Source of the DNA: Undaria pinnatifida
Lineage: Eukaryota; Sar; Phaeophyceae; Laminariales; Alariaceae
Reading direction: 5' to 3'
DNA: 64,000 nt
NCBI GenBank assembly: GCA_012845835.1
Contig: JABAKD010000002.1
Span: 11,630,120-11,694,119, forward strand
Below are positions 53,061 to 64,000 of this stretch, piece after piece. The notes beneath the pieces were generated by a model, which was not told where the DNA came from, searched no databases, and saw nothing but the letters and a program-made list of their open reading frames with translations. Position numbers and translations under genes: made by a program. Numbering within the stretch: position 1 is the stretch's first letter; every line of letters begins with the position of its first letter.

Positions 53061-55155
53061 GGGTGACGCCTACCTTGTGTCTATGAATCCTGGCCAATGC
53101 GCGATCAGACAAAACTGACATTTTTTTTTTTTGGTCTAATAAAACTCGAGTCTGAAATACTTAGCTGACAAAATCGTAAGCGCTGTAGTCGCGTGCTGTA
53201 TGTACAAGAAGTGAGCGATCTACACAGCTAGCAACAAGCTGCAGCATTGCAACAGCATTCGAGGAGTTCAATGACGAAGGCAGTCATACCACCGTGTTTC
53301 GCGCCTGGAACAACGTAGGCACGTTTTCTCCACGATCAGAAAATTCACGGACAGTCGATCTGGGAGGCTCGGATAAAGAAGATACTTTTATACCATGCAT
53401 TGTATTTTTTAGAAGCTGGCTCAGTGCACGTCTCTCAGTGGCTACTAAGAGGACACGCAGCGGACATACTCAGTCACCTTACTGGCCCCGGATGCTTGAT
53501 TGATGAGTAAAAATATCATAAGAAACGCACTCGACACGTTTCGTCGCCAGACTAAAGGGTCAGTCGGCGTGCGCTGGGACTTTTCCGATCGAAATCTGAT
53601 GAATGAAGCTCGGAATCGGATTCACTTAAAAACGGTAGCTATTAATAGTAGTATATTGTTATGATTATAAGTCTATGTCAAACTCTTGGCATTATCATAC
53701 ATACTGTACGTGCAGACTTTGATTGTGTGTGGCGACTTTCTTTACTTTACCAAGTATTGAATCGAACAATTTTAAGTGCTGCCCTGCCCTATCCGAAGCA
53801 TGGGTGCCGGCGACCATGCGGAGCCCTAAATTTCTCATTTTTGGTGCTGTAGTACATCCTGGAAAAATATACAGTACTATGTAATGTCTGCACCTTTTCC
53901 TTTCTGAAGTTGGATTTCCGTCGGGAAGATGATCGTAACTGAAGACCTTCCGCTTTGCGAATATAGCCCGAAATGAAAAATACTAATATTTGTCTCTTAG
54001 TAGAAAATACGCACGGCACTGTCAGCAGTCGTCATGAAAGAGATGCCGCATTTATTTTCTGAGGGGACGCGTCAGATTTAGAAAAACGTGAAACCACGCG
54101 CGAAGCAAAGACAGCAGATACACATATCCCGCCTTCCCGAGTAAAAACAGAGAAGCGTCACGCCAACATCCCGCACGAGCAAAGCCACTTCTGCGTTTAA
54201 TTTAGACAACGCCGCCGTAACGAGAAGATCGCTCTCCTCTTCTTCGTTTTGCTCCTCGTCCGCAACCACGCAAATCAGTGCGACAGCCTTCAGTCAAAGC
54301 TCTTTTTACAAACCTCTCCGGCTGACATGGCTCCATGTCCACGCTTGATCCAAACCGACTTTGCATCCTGCTGTCTTAAAACCTCCATTGCCATTGAAAC
54401 AGCAGTGCAGTTTCAGCTCCACAGCAACCCCGAGGCTCGACCGTGAACAAGGCGTCGTAGCGGCGTATGTTGGGAGCGTGGCAGCGATGATCTGTAAACG
54501 CTCTGCTGATGTTGCACCCGAGCGTATCGCCAGCTAGAAGAAGCAACGTAGTCTCCAACAGTCGAAGAGTCCGGTGCACGCCACACTCTCGGGGTAAACT
54601 TGGCCAATCCAAAGCGTCCGGAAAGTTTTCGGCCAATAGAAAACAGGTAGCTGTCGAATCTCATATCGACCATATTTTGCTCTACCATAATATACTTCCC
54701 ACATATGACTAAATTACCCATGTTTGTTCAAATTTGATTTTGGTTTGTGATTACAGCCGTCGGTAACGGGAGAATAGATAAAAAGCTGATTTGGTAGTAT
54801 GACATATTTTGCGCAGACAGTCTACTACTTGAAAAGAACTTCCAACGCGTTGTGAGCGATTGCGAGCTTTGCGTGATCGTCTTGTTTTCCCCTGCGATTT
54901 GTATACATGCCATTGACCTGGTATTTTGGAGGGGTAGTTGCTTGGAACGGGAGTTTCTAGGGACTAGTGCTTCTCTGTAAGTAAGATCTTCGTACATTGC
55001 GGAAGTAAACCGGGAGGAAGTATTGTATTTCGCGCCGAGTCGTGAGGCTGTACATGACAATGGTACGAATTAATGCTGGTCTACGGATTATATTTAAAAG
55101 TTCTTCTAAACACGTCAGCTGTGAGTTCAATATTTTGTTTGCCTTGAGTGAGGCC
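53061..55155. other. Intergenic stretch, nothing recognised
   Basis: No gene, LTR or tandem repeat that I can support. Short ORFs (for example 54413-54721, minus) have no domains. Confidence 0.3.
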
Positions 55156-57190
55156 TGTAGACGCGCCTAAGCTAGGCAAGGTCTACTGACCAGAAAGTGT
55201 CCCCCCTTGGCCTGAGGAGGGCTGGTCAGCACCATTCAGGTGCTAGAAAAGGAGAGGTAAGTTGTTGAATTAGCTCCGAACCCCCAATAAAAACGATATT
55301 AACTTCATCCCCGAACCCCCATATCAGAATCCAGAAGAGGATAATTAGAAACCCCTACGACAGTAGTTGTCTTTAGATCTAGATAACGTTCACACACCAC
55401 ATCAGATCCTCAACAGTCAATCACCGACAAGAAGATCAACTGCCGTGCCTTATCAACAACACTACACACTCTCTGGTGCTCCACTGTCCACAATGCCCCC
55501 AAAAGTGCGTTCCTACTCAAAGTAGTTCATGAACAAGCTTTGATCAAAGTTGAGCACCAGCTACACAAAAACATCAAAGCAAACATACATGTCGTTTTTG
55601 AATGATAAACGACCACATACATCTAGATACCATACCCAATGATTACGAGCTATGAAACATTGCAATACTTCACAAAAACATGCACACACGATCACCAGGC
55701 ACAAATCATGCATTAAAACATAGCAATATCACAAATAAACACTACCAGGTACATTAATTCGTATATGTTTTCACACGCAAACTTCACAAAACATACTTGT
55801 GAAAGTGGCAAGCCAAACGGAAACCCAAATAAACATCCGCCGACCAAAAGATAAACATCGTAAAAACCCTTTTACGACTACACGAATATTAATAGTATCA
55901 TCTGCTTTCATTCACAATTATACCACGACTCATGCACTCAGCAAAATAACACCGTAAGAACATTCCAAGACGATTTTCGCTTGAAGTCATGCGGAAACCG
56001 CAGAAAATTACAGCGTAATACCACATTGATGCTTCAGGTTGGTCCTTTTTTTTTTTTTTTTTTCTCGCACTTGTACTTTCCAGCTTCTGGACAAGCCGTG
56101 GTCACAGGTGTCGTCCCTTCTCCCCCCCGGTTCTTGCCTTCAATTTTTATCGCGCATAGGGTTCAGCAGTCCCACTGCTCGTCGATTTTTCATCGAGTGT
56201 TGCTAACTCACGCTCTCGCGCTTTCCGCAAGTCAATTTGTGCACAAGAAAAAGTCCCAACGAATTTATACGAGTATGCATTTGGCGGGGCTCGAACTCAC
56301 GAAACTGACCTCTACCAGGCTCGAGGATAACCTGATACGCATTGTCCTTATACGCATTCAACCTCATCAAACGAACATGCATTCCGCATTCAGCAAGCCT
56401 CGCTTGTTTGGAGACGAAAAACAGCAGCGATACATGAGCACGTACTCATTATACTACGACAGAACGAGACAATCGTCCCATGCGCCCAAAAACAGATGGC
56501 AAAATGATCTTACAAAAATAATCAATACAAAAAAATACGGAAGACACAAATATCTATTACTCGTACGCACAACAAGCACATATGTACCACTGTATAGCAA
56601 ACTTGAACATCGGGTACTGTTGCTAAACGGTTTGCGCCTAAGCAGTTTCCTTCAACTGGAAAGGTTCCTTGATTTTTCTTAGAATACATCGGAATGCACA
56701 TAGCGATAGACTCTCATGCTGCTGCTCCTCTCTGTTCATCAGGAACAACACAAGTCTGCCTACGAAACACGTTAATCCGTCAAACGCAATCAACGATTCG
56801 TTTCGTTTCTCGCACGGCGCAGAGCACACTCTGTGCATACTTTACTCTGCACTCAATGCGTGCGGAAAAACGCTCAATACAACGCGCGCACGGCAATATA
56901 GGTTTTGCACTCGTTTTGCGGACGCGCCACGAAATCCCACGCGCTCGCTTCAAACCTGTGAAAACGACATGCTAATAGCGCACATGTGTGTGTATAAATC
57001 TTCGAACGCAAATTACAGTTTCATACGATTTGGAACACGAGCTCCTTCAGGCTGACTCGTCCATATGCAGCGGGGAAAGCAAGTACCAGGTTCTTTGCGG
57101 CAATACGTGGACATATTTGTTCTTGTGCAGAGGCCATCGGCATGCACCACGCATTCAATAACCCCCCTAGGCATCGCGAGCTCAGCATCC
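55156..57190 (-). repeat. Long inverted-repeat arm 2, with LTR copy C (55156-55492) and a SINE insertion
   Basis: Inverse of 17310-19035. The LTR copy at its left end reads TGTAGACGCGCC...GTCCACA on the plus strand. The arm is interrupted at 56047-56343 by a family-B SINE absent from arm 1. Outside the SINE and LTR, collinearity extends to about 57190. Confidence 0.7.
56047..56343 (-). mobile_element. tRNA-derived SINE (family B), copy 2, with target-site duplication
   Basis: A poly-T run of 17 at its left end and, at its right end, a tRNA-like head with GAGTTCGAGCCCC on the minus strand. Arm 1 of the inverted repeat preserves the empty site (GGTTTGTCCTTATACG, inverted). Here TGGTCCTT lies on the left and TTGTCCTT on the right, a 7-8-bp duplication with one mismatch. 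Confidence 0.8.
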
Positions 57191-59627
57191 ACGCGAGTCT
57201 CGACCAGGCTCAATATATTTTTTCGGGCAGAGTGGAACCGTGGGTAGGGTTCAAGGATATATAACTCCTTATTAGCTAAATCCAAAGTCAGGCATATACG
57301 CGGTGCTGCTGTGAATCGTGTGCAGTTTTAATTCAGCGTTCGCCACGCGCCCAGGACGCTACCTGATTGGCTGGGTGAATCGGTTCTAGGTCTGTTACTA
57401 TTATCGTACACACATACATTCCCTACCGCATGCATCAAGTAGTGGCGGGTTTAGGCGGGAACATTGTATTCATCTAGCTCTACTTTATACAGGGGGATAA
57501 ACGAGGAGTACATCAAGATTTTTGGATCACACAGTACCAAAACAAAGCGTTGAGCACTCTACTGCTACCTTCAACTTATGGAAAATCCTACCACGTACGC
57601 GACACATACATACCGAAATTGTTGCCACCGACCAATCAATTTTTATTGTACACAACATCCAAGTGCGGCATTTGCTGGTCAACCCTTTCCATAACCACCA
57701 AGTAGTAAGAGTAAACACATGTAATATGTGACGTACTAGTATATAGCATCGAGAGCACTATTATTCCATGTACGGTATACACAGCATCCCCTGACCACAG
57801 GTAATTATTCGTTTGCGCGTACATCAGTGCGACAACGTGCACCCACCGCTAAATGACACTCCTCTCGCTGAGTACTACTCTTTTTTTGGAGCAAAGCACT
57901 AGATCATGCCACAAGTTTCCTCTAACAAGAGCAGTAGTAGCAGTGGGGTTTATCTATGTATATGAGTACGTAACCATTGCAATAGGTGAAAACATAATTT
58001 TTACGTGTGTTACGTGTCTCCTTTTTCGCCTTGCGACGCCCCCGGGATTTCACGTCACCCACCTCTCGAAGGGGAACCTTGTACGCGGGTATATAAATGT
58101 CGTTCAGAACTAACTTCCAGAGAAGTTCCGGGTACGGGTATGAATGCCCTGCAGAACTTACTTACAGAAGTTCTTTGTTGGGTAATAAGTTACAACCTCC
58201 GTTCCTTTTGCTGCCTCGGTAAGGCATGCTGCGAAGCATATGCCCAAGCAGGCTTGTAGCGAGTGAAGGGGGTCTTTCTAGCGGGTGTAAGGCCGGATTC
58301 ACCCTCAAGGAGTGATACCTTCTTGCTGCTGCATGTGGCCGCGAGGCTTAAACGTGGAGGTGGAGTTGGGTCGTACGTGATGCGTTAGGCACGGTCACCT
58401 ACGATACGTGCGTCTTTTTAGGCCGCAGCGGCAGAGCAGCAATTATTAATCGGGATGCTCGTGCGCGGAGGCAGGCGCCACCACGAGCCACGCTACGTCT
58501 CAGTCTCGGTTTGCGTGGAGGGAGCTGCGCCGGCAGGAGGCTGGATTCGACGACGAAGGAGGAGGGCGACTGTCCGTCGATGGGCGGGGAAGAGACGGAT
58601 TGAACTCTCCCTGAACGAGAATTTTTGTTTTTCAAATCAGCACCGCAAGCTGCGTGGAGCATTTTGTTTTTTTGAGACGGGGGAAAAAGGGAACCGATTT
58701 TTTTTTATAATTGAGTGTCAACGAGAGCAAGTGCGAAGGAGCGGGCCGAGTGAGCTGAGGCGATGAGGCGGCCATGGAGAACCACAGCGAGAGGATGGCA
58801 CGCGGAGACCCACGACCCGCACGTACAACATTATCATGAGAGCAGCGATTGTCTTTTTTTCAGGGTTTTTTTACGAGGCAGTAGTACATACAGCATGTTA
58901 CTTACCTCACTGATTTTTGTAGAGTTTGTAGAAGAGTTGTATACCCTTCATGGGAAACGACCCCCCGCAATTCTCAATTTTCAGGCACGGGCGTCGTAGC
59001 TGCGCTGCAACCTGTCAAATAACTCGGGAAGGCGGGCCGATCATAGATATTTGTATTGTGGTTTTTTGTTGGATTGCCTTTGCTTTCTCACTGCATGCCT
59101 GCGAGTCGTCACTCTGACAGCACTCCAGACAGCAGGCGCGTTCATCAGTGCTCACGATTACCGTGCAGTTTGTACGGTGCAGACAGCCCAACCGTTGTAG
59201 TTTGTAGCCGCAAGTTGGTTAGTTGTGGGAACGGGAATCTCTATGTAGTAATTGAGTGGATACCCGCGGCCATGTGAGCTCAGTTTGCACATTGGATTTT
59301 TTTACTTGTGCACCTTCTTCGTATCGTGCGTCTTAGGCGGGAAAGCGTAGTATTTCTCGGACGAATTTTGATTTTATTCGGTTTTTCGGATTTTCGTTGG
59401 GCTCCAGCACCTTTGTGTGACAACGGGCTCTAGATTTTTTTACGAGAGTTATGAGAAAACAACAACCCGGGGTAAAGACCCCGGGTATGGTTTGTGCGTC
59501 CCCTACAGAACACAACAACCTCTTGCATTAATCCACGTGGGTTAATCCACGGAAGCACCAAGTCACCGGTTCAATTTTCTCAGGTCACAAGTACAACACG
59601 TACCTGTACAAGTACGCTGTACTATTT
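57191..59627. other. Intergenic stretch, nothing recognised
   Basis: No gene is supported. Near 58084-58175 a phrase containing CAGAACTnACTTnCAGA and GAAGTTC is duplicated. Several ORFs of 70-100 codons (58399-58662 minus, 58455-58766 plus) are Arg/Ser-rich without domains. Confidence 0.3.
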
Positions 59628-60072
59628 TGTTTTTTAACGGAGGATAAGAGCTATTTTAGACACACGCACCCAGGCCTCCAATCCCTTGTCCCTAGTGTCT
59701 CACCGCTTCTAGTATGTGTTCCCTCCGTGTATCCCTTCATGCTGATTCCTCCCGTCTGCTTGTTACAACAGCTGCCTGCAAACACCAGTCTTGTCTCACG
59801 CAGTCCTCTTCCAAGCGCTAGTGCTATGCAACAGATCTCAGGATGAAACCTCCAACAATTCCTTGCGGTAACGGTCGCTGTACTCAGGCTCGGTTAGCAG
59901 TCACTCACGCTCGTGTCAGATCAAGTTCAGGTTCCTTTTTCCCTCGTTTGGTTTTGTGTGTTTTTGGACTGAGACCGTGAGCGGTACTCTTTTTAGACGG
60001 ACTAGAGTTGTACAGACCTAGGCAGCATTCCGCTACGTATGTTACGTGACGTCATGTCAATCCGCCGCAACA
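59628..60072 (-). repeat. Gypsy-family LTR (3' LTR of the minus-strand element)
   Basis: Homologous to the other gypsy LTRs, with its first bases diverged (TGTTTTTTAACGG). It is followed on the element's inner side by the same 3' untranslated sequence as 41044-41439. Confidence 0.8.
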
Positions 60073-60354
60073 CCCTCCCAGCACGGCTTCCTGAGGATAC
60101 CGTGCTAACCGGGCTGCGGATACACTGGAGTAAGAGTGAGGGCCTTGTCCCACACTTAGTCGTGTTTCGATTACCCTAAGGCTCGAATGAGTGACGTCTA
60201 CCATTTCATGGATAGGCGTCTTTCCGGGGGTAGGGACCCTGGGCCTCGCGCTTTTTCGCATTAGGTCCCAGATCGGTACTGCTGGACTTGCTAGATTTTC
60301 TCATCAAGCGCACCAGCTGAAAGCCTCATATCCACCACTTCCCGGCTTTTCCCG

Positions 60355-60716
60355 TTAACCCGGGTAGGCCGAGGCTTTGATCTTGCCCACTAGTCGACCT
60401 TCGGCTAACGTCATCTCCCATTCGGTGCAATGACAAGCTTGGCCTATTGAGTATCTGCTTCCGATGGGTCTGCGGGTGTGAATGCGACGGCTGGCTAGTA
60501 CTGCAAGACTTCGAGTACTAGTTCCGTCCACATCTTCAACTCCTAAGGTTTCGAGGTGTACGGCGTCGAGCATTGGCCCCTGTGGCTCTTTGTTTGGGAA
60601 CCGCGACATGGTGTCCGGGAGCTGATGTTGTGTCCCCGGCCTCCACTTCAAGGTTATGTCGTGCACCATCAACCTCAGAGCCCAGCGGTGGTATTTCGGT
60701 GTGAGAAATTGGCTTT
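60355..60716 (-). pseudogene. Ty3/gypsy RNase H C-terminal piece (element split by insertions)
   Basis: Minus-strand reading: YKSQFLTPKYHRWALRLMVH, then ITLKWRPGTQHQLPDTMSRF. This is the end of the RNase H domain (WAL...KWRPG...DxLSR type, with D..SR as the last acidic motif) and continues from 61675-61601 across the inserted TRIM-like element. Confidence 0.8.
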
Positions 60717-61600
60717 TGTAGGGGGATTGAAGCACCTCGCCGCGTTGTGCACAATCACACGCTTCGCACGTGATGCCGCGCCTTCCCCCTCGGGACGCGC
60801 GACGCGACAGCCCGCAGTTGGCACCGCTGAATCACCGCATTTCGGTATGTTCACCTCGCCAGCATGCCCCCCGAAAGCCTTGAGCCCTCGTGATCGGCGG
60901 GTGTGTCTTTGCTGCCCGACTTGAACCTTCAGCGGATCAAATTGTGCCTGTACTGCGAGATATCACAGAACCTAGTCAATCAACCCGATTCGAACCTCGC
61001 CCTCATCAGATGTGGAGCCTGCTGCTGCAGCCCCTCCACGCTGGGTGCGATGCTGGGACATCGCCTCTAGCGGCCCTTCGTACGACCACAGCAGACCTCG
61101 TTCGGAGTCCTGAGGCAGCATATATATGGACACCGCTCTCATCGGGTCAGAGGGCTTCCTGCCGAAACGCGGCCCAATGCACACCTACCTGCTGCTGTCG
61201 CAATCGTACCAGAAAGGAATCCCTGACTAACGTCGGTGTGTTCAACCTGAACTATCGATAATTGTAGACACGCCTAAGCTAGGCAAGGTCTACTGACCAG
61301 AAAGTGTCCCCCCTTAGCCTGAGGGAGGCTGGTCAGCACCATTCAGGTGCTAGGAAAGGAGAGATAAGTAGTTGTATTAGCTCCGAACACAAGAAAACAC
61401 GCGATCTTAACTTCATCCCCGAATACCCATATCAGAATCAGGAAGAGGATAAGTAGAAACCGCTATTAAAGTAGTTGTCTTCAGATCTAGATAACGTTCA
61501 CACACCACATCAGATCCTCAACAGTCAATCACCAGAAAGAAGATCAACTGTCATGTCTTACCAACAACACTACACACTCTCTGGTGCTCCACTGTCCACA
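60717..61600 (-). mobile_element. TRIM-like small LTR element, copy D, inserted in gypsy RNase H
   Basis: LTR at 61263-61600 plus internal sequence at 60717-61262, collinear with 15849-16730 in inverse. Its internal end is truncated (TTCAATCCCCC at the junction) and the second LTR is missing. Gypsy RNase H coding is found on both sides. Confidence 0.75.
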
Positions 61601-61675
61601 AAAGTCAACGCCGAACAGTCGGTGATGAGCGTGACCGGCCGCCCCCAAAGAAGGGATTGGAATTTATTCGAGCGA
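61601..61675 (-). pseudogene. Gypsy RNase H middle piece between two insertions
   Basis: Minus-strand reading KFQSLLWGRPVTLITDCSAL, then TF. This is the typical RNase H segment (LxGRPxTLxTDxxALT). It is only 75 bases, trapped between the TRIM-like element and the Helitron-like element. Confidence 0.8.
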
Positions 61676-62654
<979 letters not shown>

Positions 62655-64000
62655 ATTCACTGCCCACATGACTGTCATGCATTTAAGGTCTATTGCTGGA
62701 TTTTTGGAGTCCCCTCTCGATCACATTTTGCTGCCGTACGCGATCACCTTCACCATTCCTTCGATGCATTGCGTTAGCACCGCTCCTGCTCCTATCTCAC
62801 TAGCATCGGTGGACAGCGAGAACAGTTCTGTCCACACCAGCAGGGCTAGATCTGGAGGTGACGTCAAAGCCTCGATAAGCGCATTTAAAGCCTTGTTCTG
62901 CTCTCTAAACCGTGGATCTCTCAGCAAGTCGGAAATGGACGCCACCACTGTGCTATACTGGGGTACGAATTGCCTTGGGTACCCTGTCATGCCCAGTAGC
63001 ACTCGCACTTCCTCCACCGTGTTCGGCCTTGACAGCTGCGTGATAGCATCAATCTTGTTCGGGGCCGGCCTGGTACCAAGTCTATCCACGATCATGTCGA
63101 CGAACTCCATGACCGACTGACAGAAAAGCGATTGCTGGAGATTTACGGTCAAACGTCCTTGCCGTAGACACTGACGTTTCTCGCAGCAGTCCCCATTGAT
63201 CTTCAAGGGTTTTCGACGGGATGGCGATGTCATCCAACCAGTTCTTGATTCCCCTATCCTTGACGGTTAACAGTCGCCCTCCCACGTAGTTGGCAAACGC
63301 GGATGGCACTGTCGTCAACCCGAGGCCGCAGCGAACGTGTTCGTACAGCTTTCTGTCAGCGTCTCGAAATGCCGTCAGCTGTCGATCGTCCTCATGGATC
63401 TCGAGCTGTAAGAATCCTGAAGCTAAATCGATGCTGGAGAAATACTTCGACCCTTCCATCTCATCCACAATATGCTGCAAGTCTCCGAGTCCACCACTCT
63501 GTAATTTGAAAAGCGCATTGATACCTCGAAAATCCTGCACAACCCGCACTGTCCCATCTTTCTTGTGAACCGTCGAACAATTGGCGGCCCACTCGGAAGT
63601 TGATTCCCGAATGGATCCATTCTTCAGGAGCTTCACCACCTCAGTCTGAATCATTTCGCGCTGTTCCGGGCTGTAGTGTCGAACGGGCGCCACGTATGGC
63701 TCGACGTTGGGATCTTTGAGCTTCAGTCGCATGGGCACTCCTTTGCATGCTGGTACGCTATTGGGGTTGACCGCGAACACGTCGATGTACTCGTTAAGAA
63801 TGCCTATTAGCGTGTGTGTCCTTTTTGCTCGGACTGAGCTGTCCGAAGTTGGCCTCTCCCAGGTCCACCTAGGGGGCTTCGCTTGGAATCTCTGTGATTT
63901 CACCCCCTTTGTTGCATTGCTCCGGTGGTTCCCCTTGGTATTTTTCCTTGATCACCTCATTCTGCTTCGGGCTTGTCGGTTTCTCCGACACCGGGTTCAT
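62655..64000 (-). pseudogene. Ty3/gypsy pol: reverse transcriptase and start of RNase H (continues past window)
   Basis: The minus-strand frame from about 63903 shows the RT fingers (MRLKLKDPNVEPYVAPVRHY), palm motif SSIDLASGFLQLEI with the first catalytic Asp, GLGLTTVPSAFANYV, and WLDDI as the YxDD-type motif. A frame change near 63160 is followed by GTRPAPNKIDAITQLSRPNT, then LLGMTGYPRQFVPQYS and the RNase H opening LSTDASEIGAGAVLTQ. It ends in MWAVN at the Helitron-like insertion. Another frame change lies near 63900, upstream of which a linker (SEKPTSPKQNEVIKEKYQG) runs off the window. It is the same family as the plus-strand element at 39.7-41.9 kb, judged from LTR and 3' UTR. Confidence 0.85.

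Overview
The window looks like accessory chromatin of a large-genome alga of the stramenopile lineage, most plausibly a brown alga. This is inferred from a eukaryotic gene with GT-AG introns of several hundred bases, decayed RHS/Crinkler-like NTPase remnants, and dense, mutually nested LTR, LINE, SINE, Helitron-like and DNA-transposon material. No species is asserted. The only conventional host gene I can support is the 3' part of an ATG2 (autophagy lipid-transfer) gene at the left edge (about 27-5686, +). Its first complete intron carries a tRNA-derived SINE.

Layout. 5.7-12.6 kb: mostly non-coding, with a minus-strand RHS/Crinkler-type P-loop NTPase pseudogene (10.07-11.60 kb). 12.6-14.0 kb: a Helitron-like element with a Pif1-type helicase C-terminus and a perfect 3' hairpin. 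15.8-19.0 kb: copies of a small TG...CA LTR family (about 335 bp) plus one arm of a long inverted repeat whose other arm is at 55.2-57.2 kb. 19.9-22.3 kb: a coiled-coil ORF and a roughly 160-bp Ser/Arg-coding tandem array with higher-order structure.

22,757-30,474 is the highlight: a 7.7-kb DNA transposon bounded by 25-bp perfect terminal inverted repeats and an exact 8-bp target-site duplication (GAAATTGG). It encodes a multi-exon DDE-type transposase with a DEDDy 3'-5' exonuclease domain inserted between its catalytic acids, a Cys-rich N-terminal domain and a Cys/His C-terminal finger. It sits inside a reverse-transcriptase gene, and removing it together with one duplication copy restores that gene's frame.

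31-34 kb: a broken Ty1/copia element (gag, protease, integrase, no RT). 34-36 kb: minisatellite, CAA microsatellite and a truncated small LTR element. 37-39.5 kb: gag fragments of copia-type elements interrupted by a tRNA-derived SINE with foldback heads. 39.7-41.9 kb: the 3' end of a Ty3/gypsy element (integrase, chromo-like tail, 440-bp LTR). 41.9-49.1 kb: a 1.3-kb direct repeat pair, two more gypsy LTRs and a LINE C-terminal fragment. 49.8-53.1 kb: SINEs and a degenerate satellite. 59.6-64.0 kb: a minus-strand gypsy element of the same family, split by a small LTR element and by an internally deleted Helitron-like copy with a 190-bp CA microsatellite.

The window therefore records several rounds of nested insertion. 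In two places the interrupted reading frame fixes the boundaries of the inserted element precisely. No rRNA gene, canonical tRNA gene or CRISPR array was seen.
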